NCBI GenBank assembly: GCA_013151015.1
Contig: JAADJA010000114.1
Location: 1-35,721 of the forward strand
Direction of reading: 5' to 3'
Length of the DNA: 35,721 bases
Source of the DNA: Chlorobiota bacterium
Lineage (GTDB): Bacteria; Bacteroidota; Bacteroidia; Bacteroidales; JAADJA01
Part shown: positions 25,170-34,397 of the stretch, in pieces
Layout of the letters: each line of letters begins with the position of its first letter
Position numbering within the stretch: position 1 is the first letter of the stretch
Position numbers and translations under genes: made by a program
Notes under the pieces: model-generated
What the model was told of the DNA's origin: nothing
The model's database searches: none
The model's input: only the letters and a program-made list of their open reading frames with translations

Positions 25170-25937
25170 TTACAATTTTTTACTGTTTTTGACATCGATC
25201 ATTTTGGCCAGGATACTCAGGGCGATTTCCTCTGGTGTTTGCGCATTGAATTTAATCCCGATGGGCATATCCACCGCATCCAGCTCTTTTTCCGTCAGGG
25301 TTTCGTCAGCAAGATATTTGTTCCTGGCCTTGGCAATTTTCGACTTGCTGCCGATCATCCCAAGATAGGCAAAGGTTTTTTTTGCACATTTGGCCAGTAT
25401 ATCCTCATCAAATGAATGCTTGGGCGTAACAACAACCACAAATGTGTTTTCATCAAAAGTCAGGTTATCCGTGGCATCGAGGTAATTGCTTTGCAAACAA
25501 TGGATTTTGGTTTCCTGGCTTTCATCGAAAATATCTTCCCTGTGGTCAATCAATGTTACGGTAAAACCAAAATCGGGGGTGTAATGGGCCAGGGCTTTCC
25601 CAATATGTCCCGCACCAAAGATGTACAGTTTGTTTTCGGGGTTGATGGGTTCGATGTAAATCAGGTGATGTCCTCCACAGGCCATTCCCAAATCCTTCGC
25701 GAGCGCATGTTTGAAAACCTGGGGCTCATTGCTGAAAATAACCCCAACGGCATCTTCGATAACCTGGAGTTCCAGGCTGCCGCCACCGATTGTCCCTTCG
25801 ATATCCCCATCATCAAAGACAATCATTTTGGAGCCGGTTTTCCTGGGCGTTGAACCTTTTGTTTCGATGATAATGCAAAGGGCGGCCTTTCGCCCCGATT
25901 TTTTTATTTCGTCAATTTTTGAAAAGATAGATGCCAT
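25170..25937 (-). CDS. xdhC: XdhC/CoxI-family molybdenum cofactor insertion protein
   Basis: XdhC binds molybdenum cofactor, promotes its sulfuration and inserts it into xanthine dehydrogenase; it is not part of the finished enzyme. The 255-aa protein has the N-terminal XdhC/CoxI domain (GSTPRKTGSKM; GTIGGGSLE; GMACGG) and the C-terminal Rossmann domain (IFGAGHIGKAL, LGMIGSKSK). It is transcribed with xdhA and presupposes a molybdenum hydroxylase somewhere in the genome. Confidence 0.93.
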   Translation of the reverse strand: MASIFSKIDEIKKSGRKAALCIIIETKGSTPRKTGSKMIVFDDGDIEGTIGGGSLELQVIEDAVGVIFSNEPQVFKHALAKDLGMACGGHHLIYIEPINPENKLYIFGAGHIGKALAHYTPDFGFTVTLIDHREDIFDESQETKIHCLQSNYLDATDNLTFDENTFVVVVTPKHSFDEDILAKCAKKTFAYLGMIGSKSKIAKARNKYLADETLTEKELDAVDMPIGIKFNAQTPEEIALSILAKMIDVKNSKKL

Positions 25938-25959
25938 ATTTGTATTGATTGTTTTTATA

Positions 25960-25967
25960 CAAAAGTA
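25960..25967 (-). promoter_or_regulatory. xdhCA promoter -7 element
   Basis: TACTTTTG on the minus strand matches TAnnTTTG, 22 bp before the xdhC start. I see no clear TTG at -33. Confidence 0.45.
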
Positions 25968-26030
25968 TCATTAATTTAATTTGATAAACGATGAAAGCTT
26001 ATTTTTGGCTTTTCGTATTTTGAAAAAGGA

Positions 26031-26902
26031 ATGACAAAATTACAAGCAAACTTATTATTGTTCCTGACGGCAATAATCTGGGGGTTCTCATTCGTGGCGC
26101 AACGAGCGGGAATGGAGTTTGTTGGCCCCTACACATTTAATGCGGTTCGTTTTGCTTTGGGCAGTTTGTCGCTTGTCCCATTGGTGTATTTCCTGAAAGG
26201 GAAAAAGCGCAACAATCTGAAACGGGAAACAAAACCCTTGATAATAGGAGGATTGCTCGCAGGTTCCGTTTTGTTTATCGCATCTTCTTTTCAACAGGTG
26301 GGGATTGTTTATACGTCTGCCGGAAATGCCGGCTTTATTACCACTTTATATGTAATTATTGTTCCTGTATTGGGACTGTTCCTAAAACATAAAATCAATA
26401 AGCAGACCTGGGTCGGTGCAATCCTGGCCATCATTGGCCTGTACCTGCTTTCCGTAAAGGGCAGCTTTTCATTGGGAAAGGGTGACAGTTTGGTCCTTGT
26501 CAGTGCTTTCTTTTTTGCCGCCCATGTCATCATAATAGGATTCTATACCGATAAGGTAAACGCCATCAAGATTTCGATTGTCCAGTTTGCTGTTTGTTCA
26601 TTGTTGAGCCTTGCCGTTGCTGTTTTTATAGAGGAAATTGTCTGGGCCACCATTAAGCAAGCTGCAATCCCGGTTCTTTACGGAGGTCTGATGTCGGTTG
26701 GGGTTGCTTTTACTTTGCAGGTCGTTGCCCAGAGAAAAGCATTGGCATCCCATGCTGCCATTATCCTTAGTTTTGAATCTTTGTTTGCGGTTTTGGGCGG
26801 TTGGCTGATTTTGAACGAAGGCTTTACCACGAGGGCACTTATCGGATGTTGGTTGGGTTGGTAGTTTCACAGGTCGATTTTAAGTCACGGTTTGATTCAT
26901 AA
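26031..26902 (+). CDS. EamA/DMT-family transporter, C-terminus frameshifted
   Basis: A ten-helix drug/metabolite transporter with two EamA repeats (IWGFSFVAQRAGMEF in the first; FESLFAVLGGWLILNEGFT in the second). The substrate is unknown. The frame closes at 26864 after LIGCWLGW (277 aa), too early for helix 10. In another frame, the sequence from about 26846 continues as LVGLVVSQVDFKSRFDS to a stop at 26900-26902, which is how the family normally ends. A 1-nt indel near 26845-26855 therefore cuts the last helix. It may be a recent mutation or a sequencing error. SD-like AAAGGA precedes the ATG. Confidence 0.85.
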
Positions 26903-26941
26903 TCAGGGCTTGACTCAAAGTAAAACCCTGAATTTAAAAAA

Positions 26942-28069
26942 TTAAAATACAAACTCAACAAGCTTATCGGCATTGTGGTCATTTGAAAAACGGAGGTTCA
27001 ATTTTTCCTGCCTAAGTTGGATTTGCCCTTTTTCGAAATCCTGCCTGAACAATTCCTTCAGTCTTGTTTTTAATTCCTGCGGAGTGTTGGCAATGGTGCA
27101 CAATGATTCTAAATTTGTTCCATTGAGCATCTTGTCGTTTACAAGGCAAAACCTGCCTTTATAGAGTGTGTTCAGCAGTTTAAGTTTTAAACCTGTTGCC
27201 TGAAACGTAACCAAAATGTTCACATGGGCATTGCGGATAAGGTCAAACATTTTTTCATCGGAAGGATTGGGGTCCAGGCTGATGTTTTTGTGTTTGGAAA
27301 CCAAATCAATTATTTCCTGTGGTGGGTTCATTCCGGCCACTTTTAAAGGGATGTTCAAATTGCCAAAAATTTCATTGATGAGGTATTTCACCGCATGGGC
27401 ATTTTCGGGGACTTCGATGTTGCCGTTATAGAGTGCATAATCCCCTTTTCCGGTGAGGGAATCGATTTTGTTATTCGCATGGAAACTGGGCAGGAATTCA
27501 ACTTTTTTCCCGGGGAAATGTTTTTGCAGGTAATGCGTGTCCTTCTCCGAAACAACCAGCATCAAGTCCGCATGGGCCAATACCCTCTGGTACATTTTCA
27601 ATTTTATGCTTTCAGCAAGGAAATAGGCTTTGTTCCCCATTTTCTTATCAACCTTGAACAAATTAAAATAGTAGCGGTGTTCTATATTGCTTTCCCTGTA
27701 AACCTTGAACCTCTCCTTGATCCTTTTGTCATCGAGGTAAAAACAAGAATGGAGGCCCTCAAAAAGAATTGGGTAGTTGTCTTTCATCAATCTGTTTATC
27801 ATTTCCTCCGAACGGCGACTGGAAACGATATAAGGTTTAGGGCTTAAGGCCGAGTTCAATCCGGTAAGGCGAGGATAATAAAAAACCTCTGTACAATACT
27901 TGTCAAGTTCAGTGCTGCGCGGCCTCCCGGGATATTCATAGCAATGAAGATGGATATTAATGCCCTTTGAGTGGAGTGCCTTCAATTTGTAGAACACATC
28001 TATTACCCCTCCGTAATTGGGTGGGAACGGGATATCAAATGCAACGATATGTAAATGTTTATCAGGCAT
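26942..28069 (-). CDS. Glycosyltransferase, family 4-like
   Basis: A 375-aa GT-B-fold glycosyltransferase. The N-terminus has the acceptor-side motif [17 protein letters not shown], and the C-terminal half has the donor-side regions [27 protein letters not shown] and [20 protein letters not shown]. The usual EX7E is poorly kept (K-L-K-L-L-N in place of the E-rich helix start). It overlaps the upstream glycosyltransferase by 8 bp, so they are coupled and probably act on the same cell-surface glycan. Donor and acceptor cannot be told. Confidence 0.75.
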   Translation of the reverse strand: MPDKHLHIVAFDIPFPPNYGGVIDVFYKLKALHSKGINIHLHCYEYPGRPRSTELDKYCTEVFYYPRLTGLNSALSPKPYIVSSRRSEEMINRLMKDNYPILFEGLHSCFYLDDKRIKERFKVYRESNIEHRYYFNLFKVDKKMGNKAYFLAESIKLKMYQRVLAHADLMLVVSEKDTHYLQKHFPGKKVEFLPSFHANNKIDSLTGKGDYALYNGNIEVPENAHAVKYLINEIFGNLNIPLKVAGMNPPQEIIDLVSKHKNISLDPNPSDEKMFDLIRNAHVNILVTFQATGLKLKLLNTLYKGRFCLVNDKMLNGTNLESLCTIANTPQELKTRLKELFRQDFEKGQIQLRQEKLNLRFSNDHNADKLVEFVF

Positions 28070-29177
28070 ATTTCTTATAAACTTCTTTCAATTTTCCTTC
28101 TTCCTTTTCCCAGGAAAGTTCCTTGGCGGCAAACTTAAGATTTTCTTTCCACACCGCTATCTGTTTTTCATCCGAAAGGATTTTGTTTATTTTTTCTGCA
28201 ATATGTTTGGGCTGATGATTTTCAATCGTATCGCCAATTTGATACTTTTCGATGATCCTTTTTACCTCGGTAAGAGGTGAAGCCAGTACAGGGATGCCGG
28301 CATGGATGTAATCGAAAAGCTTGTTTGGCAGACTATAACGGTAATTGATGTTGGTATCCTTGTCCAATGAAAGCCCCAGGTCGGCCAACCTTGTATGTTG
28401 ATGTAAATCAGTAAATGAAAGCCTGGGCAAAAATTTGATCTTATCTTTCAGTTCAGGCTTTTGGGCCATTTCTTTCAGGATGGAAATTACATCGCCACCA
28501 CCAATAATCAATAACAACGTATTGTCAACAAACCCCATTGCCTCGATGAGTTCTTCGGCACCACGTTGGATATTGATCCCCGAACCTTGCAGGATAATGA
28601 TTTTTTTGTTTTCGGGCAATCCCAACATCTTTCGGGTCTTAAGCTCTTTGATCTCAAGTATTGGGGGAATATTTCTCACGACTTTTACATCTACCTTGTA
28701 TTTGTCCCTAAACGCTTTGGCAATGGAATCGCTCACGGTAAAAACATCAGTAAGTTTTGGGAAAATCCAGCCTTCAATGCCGCTCCAAACGTTTTTCACA
28801 AATTTCCGGTCAATCACTTCAGGCGTTTCCGTAAAATATTCATGACTATCGTAAACAATGGGAATACGTTTGAAAACATGGACGAGATAATTGGGGAGAA
28901 GGGTGTCTAAATCGTTGGAAACAAGTAATCTCCCTTTGCGAACCTGTAAAAAGAAAAAGAGGCGGATATTGAACTCGGCATAAAACAGAGGCCCTTTTTC
29001 AAAAAGGAGTTTCATGCGGTGCATTTTGTATTCCCGCTTGTCAAGGGGCGGGCTTTTTCTTTTCTTTCTTCCGACCAACAACACATCGAAGCCCAGCTTT
29101 GTGAGGGTCATACAGGTTTTGTTCACCCGCTGGTCAGTTACCAGGTCATTTATTACCGACACAATTGCTCTCTTCAA
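28062..29177 (-). CDS. Glycosyltransferase, GT4 type
   Basis: A 371-aa GT-B glycosyltransferase. N-terminal half: [18 protein letters not shown] and [15 protein letters not shown], both common in GT4 enzymes of Bacteroidetes surface polysaccharide clusters. C-terminal half: [48 protein letters not shown]. It is first in a two-gene operon. A -7-like TATTTTCG lies on the minus strand close to the start codon. Confidence 0.85.
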   Translation of the reverse strand: MKRAIVSVINDLVTDQRVNKTCMTLTKLGFDVLLVGRKKRKSPPLDKREYKMHRMKLLFEKGPLFYAEFNIRLFFFLQVRKGRLLVSNDLDTLLPNYLVHVFKRIPIVYDSHEYFTETPEVIDRKFVKNVWSGIEGWIFPKLTDVFTVSDSIAKAFRDKYKVDVKVVRNIPPILEIKELKTRKMLGLPENKKIIILQGSGINIQRGAEELIEAMGFVDNTLLLIIGGGDVISILKEMAQKPELKDKIKFLPRLSFTDLHQHTRLADLGLSLDKDTNINYRYSLPNKLFDYIHAGIPVLASPLTEVKRIIEKYQIGDTIENHQPKHIAEKINKILSDEKQIAVWKENLKFAAKELSWEKEEGKLKEVYKKYA

Positions 29178-29223
29178 ATTCTTTTTGTTTTAAGGTTGCG
29201 AAAATAAGAAATACATTTACGGC

Positions 29224-29338
29224 AATCGCTAAAAATTCAAATTTTGTCGTTGCATCAAAATTGTAAAATCCTCAATTACAATGGTAAATTCCGGTTTTAA
29301 AACTTCTTGCGCCTTAAACTTTACAATTTTTAGCAATT
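29224..29338. repeat. 115-bp imperfect inverted repeat between divergent genes
   Basis: The arm AATCGCTAAAAATTCAAA (29224-29241) pairs with 29320-29338 at about 15 of 18 positions. Nested inside is TTGTAA (29261-29266) / TTACAA (29276-29281). It lies between the glycosyltransferase operon and murB. It may be a MITE-like element or a pair of regulator sites. Confidence 0.4.
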
Positions 29339-29343
29339 ACCTT

Positions 29344-29351
29344 TATCTTTG
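29344..29351 (+). promoter_or_regulatory. murB promoter -7 element, almost touching the start codon
   Basis: TATCTTTG matches TAnnTTTG. The ATG of murB begins only 5 bases later, so transcription should start at or next to the start codon (leaderless mRNA). Confidence 0.5.
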
Positions 29352-29355
29352 ACCG

Positions 29356-30375
29356 ATGGAAATCATAGAAAACTTTTCGTTAAAAAAACTCAACACCTTT
29401 GGTTTAAGTGTAGATGGGAAATATTTTGCACACGTTGCTTCCATGGATGATTTATTGGAAACAAAAGATTTCATTGCCGAAAACAATTGTCGGTTTATGG
29501 TCTTGGGAGGAGGAAGTAATGTGTTGTTCCTGAATGATTATGATGGCCTTATTATAAGTAATGGATTAAAAGGAGTTGAAATCCTGAAAGAGGATGAAGA
29601 ACATGTTGTTGTAAAAGCCATGGGAGGTGAAAACTGGGACGGTTTCGTTTCGTGGTGCGTGCAGAATAACTTTGCCGGCCTCGAAAACCTTTCCCTTATT
29701 CCCGGGAGTATCGGTGCTTCGCCCATCCAGAATATTGGTGCATATGGTGTGGAGATGAAGGATTATTTTGTTGGGTTGGAGGCTTTTCATTGGGAGACAG
29801 GGAAAATTCAGACCTGGGCCTACAATGATTGCAGATTTGGATATAGGAACAGTATTTTCAAAAACGAATTGAAGGGAAAAACAGTTATTCTTTCGGTGAC
29901 TTTCAGATTGGATAAAAATCCAATTTTCAAAACAGGTTACGGTGCAATACGGGAGGAAGTCGATAAAATGGGAATCACTAAGCTTTCCATTGGAGCTATC
30001 CGGGATGCAGTAATTTCCATCAGGGAAAGGAAACTGCCCAGTCCTAAAGAAATTGGCAACGCCGGGAGTTTTTTTAAGAATCCGGTTATCCCTGAAATGC
30101 AATTTCTATCTTTGAAAAAAACATACCCGAAAATCGTTTCTTATAAATTACCAGATGGAAACCATAAACTTGCTGCCGGCTGGCTGATTGACAGGGCAGG
30201 ATGGAAAGGGAAAAGGACAGGGGATGCGGGCGTCCATAAAAAACAAGCCCTGGTTTTGGTAAATCATGGAAATGCAACGGGTAAGGAAATTATCCAATTG
30301 GCTACTGAAATTGAAAAGTCTGTAAAGGAAATGTTTGGTGTGGAATTGGAGAAGGAGGTGAATGTGATAATATAA
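29356..30375 (+). CDS. murB: UDP-N-acetylmuramate dehydrogenase
   Basis: MurB reduces UDP-GlcNAc-enolpyruvate to UDP-MurNAc with NADPH and FAD, the second committed step of peptidoglycan synthesis. The 339-aa protein has the FAD-binding motifs VLGGGSNVLF and IPGSIGASPIQNIGAYG, the catalytic serine in GNAGSFFKNP, and the C-terminal type I MurB domain (AAGWLIDRAGWKG...VHKKQALVLVN). The upstream sequence leaves nearly no leader. No other cell-wall gene is adjacent. Confidence 0.97.
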   Translation: MEIIENFSLKKLNTFGLSVDGKYFAHVASMDDLLETKDFIAENNCRFMVLGGGSNVLFLNDYDGLIISNGLKGVEILKEDEEHVVVKAMGGENWDGFVSWCVQNNFAGLENLSLIPGSIGASPIQNIGAYGVEMKDYFVGLEAFHWETGKIQTWAYNDCRFGYRNSIFKNELKGKTVILSVTFRLDKNPIFKTGYGAIREEVDKMGITKLSIGAIRDAVISIRERKLPSPKEIGNAGSFFKNPVIPEMQFLSLKKTYPKIVSYKLPDGNHKLAAGWLIDRAGWKGKRTGDAGVHKKQALVLVNHGNATGKEIIQLATEIEKSVKEMFGVELEKEVNVII

Positions 30376-30382
30376 TTGACAT

Positions 30383-30589
30383 TTAAATCAATTCAAATTT
30401 CCTTTTGACTTTAATGAATTTATCAGGGGTTATACTTTTCTTGTTTTCTAATTCCGGATAATCTTTTTGAATGAACTCAATTACAGATTCATTATCAATA
30501 TCCTGTAATATTTTTGGGCTGTTCAAGATTTGTTTAACAAAATCAAATGATAAGCCTATATTCCTATTTACAGTTTCTTTGTTTGTCAT
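30383..30589 (-). CDS. Small DUF5647-like protein
   Basis: A 68-aa protein (RNIGLSFDFVKQILNSPKIL, then IEFIQKDYPELENK). The layout of a short helix, then LxxSP, then IEF and DxPE resembles DUF5647-type small proteins; the function is unknown. Its ATG overlaps the stop of the upstream small frame (ATGA), so the two form a coupled pair. It converges on murB with 8 bp between stops. Confidence 0.55.
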   Translation of the reverse strand: MTNKETVNRNIGLSFDFVKQILNSPKILQDIDNESVIEFIQKDYPELENKKSITPDKFIKVKRKFELI

Positions 30590-30789
30590 TTTTTAAGTTT
30601 TTTACTGTATCTGTTTTTATAAAATTCCCATCTGTCTTTCAAATCTTGCTCTGCATAAAACAAGGCAGTTTCAAGATTGTCAAATTCAATTGCCTGTTTT
30701 TCTTTATCCCCATTGGGAATAATTTTTTGAAAGAAATATACTTTGGCGATAATAGGTGTTACAGTATGCTTGCCTTTACCCCCAACCCA
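30586..30789 (-). pseudogene. Small gene lacking a start codon, coupled to the 68-aa gene
   Basis: The 67-codon frame between stops encodes a protein-like sequence, including PIIAKVYFFQKIIPNG and IEFDNLETALFYAEQDLKDR, and ends in a TGA that overlaps the ATG of the next gene. No ATG, GTG or TTG occurs in its first 40 codons, and its 5' part overlaps the 3' end of the activase gene (30759-30789). It looks like the 3' part of a longer gene truncated where it was joined to the glycyl-radical locus; a near-cognate start is the alternative. I do not recognise the family. Confidence 0.5.
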
Positions 30790-31664
30790 TCAAAAACCGA
30801 AATCACATTCTCTATTTCCTCCTTCGTTGGGGTTTCCATTCCTTCCAATTCAACAGTATTGCCCATCTTGGCATGTTTGCCAATGGCAACATCGTGATAG
30901 GGCAAAAGCTGTATTGGCCTTGTTTTTCCGGGAAGGTTCTTGATAAATTTCGCTGTTTGTTCAATATTATCCAAATCGGCATTTACCCCTTTTATCAAAG
31001 GTATCCTGAAAATTATCTCCTTGTTTGTCTTGGCCACCTTAATGATATTTCCCAATATCAATTCATTGGGGACTCCCGTAAACTCTTTGTGCTTTGCGCT
31101 GTCCATGTGCTTGATGTCGATGAGGAACAAATCCGAGTTTCCGGCAACTTCCATTACAATTGCTTGCTTCGTAAAAAGAGTAGTGTCCACAACCCGGTGA
31201 ATCCCTTTTCGGCCACATTCCTTCAACAGCTTCAATAATAAATGCGGGTGCATCAAAGGTTCCCCGCCCGAAAAAGTAACCCCGCCACCCGACTGGTCAA
31301 AGAAAAGGGTTTCCTTTTCAATGATTTCCATAATCTCCTCCACGGTCATCAGGCTTCCCGACATTTCGATGGCTTTAGTGGGGCAAACTTCCGCACATTT
31401 TCCACAAAGATGGCAAGCCTCAATATCGGTGATAATCCCATTTTCGGTCAATACCAAAGCATTGTTCGGACAAATCCCCACACATTTTTGGGAGCCGATA
31501 CATTTGGAAGCGGTATATAATTTTTGCACGAGGGGTGAAATGCTTTCTGGGTTATGGCACCATTTGCAGGATAAGGGGCAGCCTTTAAAAAAGACCGTAA
31601 GCCGAATCCCAGGCCCATCGTTGATGGCATAGTGTTTTATATCGAAAATCAGGCTTGTGTTCAT
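30759..31664 (-). CDS. Glycyl-radical enzyme activating enzyme (radical SAM)
   Basis: This enzyme uses S-adenosylmethionine and a [4Fe-4S] cluster to place the radical on the glycine of the neighbouring dehydratase. The 301-aa protein has the radical SAM motif CPLSCKWC near residue 30, then two ferredoxin-like four-Cys sets (CIGSQKCVGIC; CHLCGKCAEVC), the SAM-binding GGGVTFSGGEPL, and the PIQLLPYHDVAIGKHAKMG end of the PflA family. It lies 48 bp after the dehydratase gene. The extra clusters class it with activases of the dehydratase/decarboxylase type rather than pyruvate formate-lyase. Confidence 0.95.
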   Translation of the reverse strand: MNTSLIFDIKHYAINDGPGIRLTVFFKGCPLSCKWCHNPESISPLVQKLYTASKCIGSQKCVGICPNNALVLTENGIITDIEACHLCGKCAEVCPTKAIEMSGSLMTVEEIMEIIEKETLFFDQSGGGVTFSGGEPLMHPHLLLKLLKECGRKGIHRVVDTTLFTKQAIVMEVAGNSDLFLIDIKHMDSAKHKEFTGVPNELILGNIIKVAKTNKEIIFRIPLIKGVNADLDNIEQTAKFIKNLPGKTRPIQLLPYHDVAIGKHAKMGNTVELEGMETPTKEEIENVISVFDGLGVKASIL

Positions 31665-31712
31665 TATTGATATTTTGATTTTCCTACTCCACTTTCCCCT
31701 TTTGGAAGTTAC

Positions 31713-34181
31713 CTAAAATGATTCGTTTTCAGTTCGGTCAATAACCTCCTGCTGCAAATCTGCGTTCATATCGTTGAAATAATCGCTGTAACCTGCCATG
31801 CGCACCAACAAATCCTTATAATCTTCCGGGTTTTCCCGGGCTGCGTATAATGTGGCCGTGTCCACTATGTTAAACTGGACGTGGTGACCACCGAGTGTGA
31901 AATAGGAACGTATCAGCTTCCCCAGTTTCACGAGGTCTTCCTCCTGTTTCAGAAGCCCGGGCAAGAAACGTTGGTTCAATAAAGTGCCGCCCGATTTGGT
32001 TTGATCAAGTTTCACAAGTGACCTGATTACCGATGTTGGCCCGTTCACATCACAACCATGTGAAGGGGAGGTGCCGTCTGAAATGGATTTGTGTGCCAAT
32101 CGCCCGTTTGGACTTGCTCCCATCACTTTTCCAAAATAGACATGACAGGTCGTTGACAACATATTCAAATGGTATTTCCCCCCTTTGATGTTTGGCTTCC
32201 CGTCAATGGCGGCCAACAGATCATTGTAAACCCCAATGGCAATGTCATCCGCATAATCATCATCGTTCCCATAAAAAGGGGTGTTGTTCAAAATGAATTG
32301 GCGAAGTTCCTCTTCGTGTTCATAATTCTTTGCAACAGCATTCAAAAGGTCTGCCATTGAGATGTTCTTCTCTTCGAAAACATGTTTCTTTAAAACCGAA
32401 AGACTGTCGGTTACCGTTCCCAATCCAGTGCATTGAATGTAATTGGTATTGTACCTTGGCCCGCCATCGTAATAATCTTTTCCTTTTGTGATGCAATCTT
32501 CGATCACTACCGATAAAAACGGGGCTGGTACATATTTGGCGAACATCCGGTCGATATAATTGCTGACCAAAATCTTCTGGTTTACCATAAAGTTCAGTTG
32601 TTTCAGGAAAGCATTGTACAATTCATCATAGGATTTGAATTCTTCTGGATCACCTGTTTCAACTCCAGCCATTTTCCCTGTCAACGGGTCAATCCCATTG
32701 TTCAAGGTTATTTCGAGGATTTTCGGGACATTGAGGTAACCTGTCAGTAAATAAGCTTCTTTTCCAAAAGCCCCCACTTCGATACAGCCGCTGCAACCGC
32801 CTTCCCGTGCATCATCCAGGGTTTTGCCCTGTTGCAGCATTTCCTGTATGTATATGTCGGGGTTGAAAACCGAAGGATAACCATGTCCCTGGCGGATTAC
32901 ATTACAGGAAGCCATTAAAAACCGGTCTGGTGTCCTTGCACTGATATGAACGGAATTTCCCGGTTGGAGCAAATGGAGTTCCTCGATTATTTCCAGCATG
33001 ATGTATGAAACCTCGCTCGTACCATCCGAACCGTCCGGTTTGAGACCGCCGATATTGATATTGGTGAAATCGTTGTAAGTGCCGCTCTCCCTTGCGGTGA
33101 TGCCCACCTTTGGAGGTGCGGGATGATTGTTGACCTTTATCCAAAAGCAGGACAAAAGTTCTTTGGCATTATCCCGTGTCAGGCTTCCTGCTTTAATTTC
33201 CTTTTCATAAAACGGGGCAAGGTGCTGGTCGAAATGGCCGGGGTTCATGGCATCCCAACCGTTCAGTTCGGTGATTGTCCCCAAATGGACAAACCAATAC
33301 ATTTGGATGGCCTCCCAAAAGCTTTGGGGCGCATGGGCCGGGACACGGCGGCAAACCCTTGCAATCCCTTTCAATTCTTCGATTCGCTTTTTGTCTTTCT
33401 CTTGGTTGGCCATTTCTTCCGCAAGGTCGGCATGACGTTCAGCAAAGAGTATGACCGCATCACAGGAAATGTCCATGGCTTTCAGTTGTTCGGATTTGTC
33501 GGTGGCCTCGGGGTCGTTCAGGAAATCCAGTTTTTCTATTTGTTCCGCAATCTCCTTTTTGAAATCCAGCATCCCTTTTCTGTAAATCTTTCCGTCCAAA
33601 GCGGTGTGTCCGGGCGCTCGTTGTTCCATGAACTCGGTAAAAATCCCTGCTTCATATGCTGCTTTCCACTCTTTTGGCACATGCCCAAAAATCCGTTCCC
33701 TTTGCGTTTTTCCTTCCCAGTAAGGGATTACCTCTTTTTCGTAAATACCAATATCATCCTGTGAAATAGTGTAGCGTTGCATTTCACGTGTGTTCAGCAC
33801 ATGGAAATCTTCGACACTGTGGCATGTAAGCTCGGGAAATGTGGGGACGGATTTTGGTTTTGGGCCACGTTCGCCCACGATCAGTTCGCCATCGCCGATA
33901 TAGATCGTTTTCTTTTTGCAAATTTCCAAAAAGTTCAGGGCCCTGAGAACGGGAATGGAATATTTCCCGTAATTTTCTTTATAAAACCGGGTTTCTATCA
34001 AGGCCCTTTCGATGGACAATGTAGGTTCGGCCTCAAAACTCTCTTTTCGGAGTTTTTGTATCCGTTCGTTCATTCCCGGGCCAATCTTGTTTTTTGATTT
34101 CGTATAAAAATTCCCTTCCGCCCTGGCCGGACGTGCGGGATCGGTTTTGTTTTTATTGATATTGATAACTGGTGTTTCCAT
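31713..34181 (-). CDS. hypD: Glycyl radical trans-4-hydroxy-L-proline dehydratase (HypD, not the hydrogenase HypD)
   Basis: It removes water from trans-4-hydroxy-L-proline to give 1-pyrroline-5-carboxylate, using a glycyl radical; it is inactivated by oxygen. The 822-aa protein has the radical glycine Gly797 in RMAGYSDYF and the catalytic Cys466-x-Glu468 in GCSGCIEV. From memory, the Clostridioides difficile enzyme has Phe152, His160, Asp278, Ser334, Cys434, Glu436, Tyr450 and Gly765; each falls on the same residue type here at a constant +32 (Phe184, His192, Asp310, Ser366, Cys466, Glu468, Tyr482, Gly797). FTEFMEQRAPGHT is also shared. Residues 1-36 are an extra N-terminal extension; Met37 could be the true start. 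The usual partner pyrroline-5-carboxylate reductase is not adjacent. Confidence 0.88.
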   Translation of the reverse strand: METPVININKNKTDPARPARAEGNFYTKSKNKIGPGMNERIQKLRKESFEAEPTLSIERALIETRFYKENYGKYSIPVLRALNFLEICKKKTIYIGDGELIVGERGPKPKSVPTFPELTCHSVEDFHVLNTREMQRYTISQDDIGIYEKEVIPYWEGKTQRERIFGHVPKEWKAAYEAGIFTEFMEQRAPGHTALDGKIYRKGMLDFKKEIAEQIEKLDFLNDPEATDKSEQLKAMDISCDAVILFAERHADLAEEMANQEKDKKRIEELKGIARVCRRVPAHAPQSFWEAIQMYWFVHLGTITELNGWDAMNPGHFDQHLAPFYEKEIKAGSLTRDNAKELLSCFWIKVNNHPAPPKVGITARESGTYNDFTNINIGGLKPDGSDGTSEVSYIMLEIIEELHLLQPGNSVHISARTPDRFLMASCNVIRQGHGYPSVFNPDIYIQEMLQQGKTLDDAREGGCSGCIEVGAFGKEAYLLTGYLNVPKILEITLNNGIDPLTGKMAGVETGDPEEFKSYDELYNAFLKQLNFMVNQKILVSNYIDRMFAKYVPAPFLSVVIEDCITKGKDYYDGGPRYNTNYIQCTGLGTVTDSLSVLKKHVFEEKNISMADLLNAVAKNYEHEEELRQFILNNTPFYGNDDDYADDIAIGVYNDLLAAIDGKPNIKGGKYHLNMLSTTCHVYFGKVMGASPNGRLAHKSISDGTSPSHGCDVNGPTSVIRSLVKLDQTKSGGTLLNQRFLPGLLKQEEDLVKLGKLIRSYFTLGGHHVQFNIVDTATLYAARENPEDYKDLLVRMAGYSDYFNDMNADLQQEVIDRTENESF

Positions 34182-34365
34182 TTCGATGAAAATATAATTG
34201 TTGAAAAAAATAAATTTGTTAACGAGGAAATCCGCCCTGAAAAAGAGGGTTCATCAAAGAGGAAACTTAAACATAGAACATCAGGCATTCGAACAGTCGC
34301 CTGTAATGTTTTGTCAAATTGGATATGAAAGAATTTGTTTTCATCTTGATTTGAAAATGATGGGG

Positions 34366-34397
34366 CAAATTTACAGAAAAACCTTAAATACATACAA
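34366..34397 (-). promoter_or_regulatory. Promoter of the hydroxyproline dehydratase operon
   Basis: Minus strand: TTG (34395-34397), 21-bp spacer, TAAATTTG (34366-34373), an exact TAnnTTTG match. The transcript would have a leader of about 180 nt (34182-34360). In the leader I see only a weak CCCT/AGGG hairpin near 34230 and no known riboswitch. Confidence 0.55.

Noticed and set aside
26903-26931. TCAGGG / CCCTGA hairpin as a terminator after the EamA gene
   Set aside because: The stem is only 6 bp with a 17-nt loop and no T-tract on either strand.
34213-34221. TTGTTAAC near the glycyl radical enzyme start as a third Rex operator
   Set aside because: Only the left half-site is present; the right half (about four bases later) does not match TTAACAA or TTCACAA.
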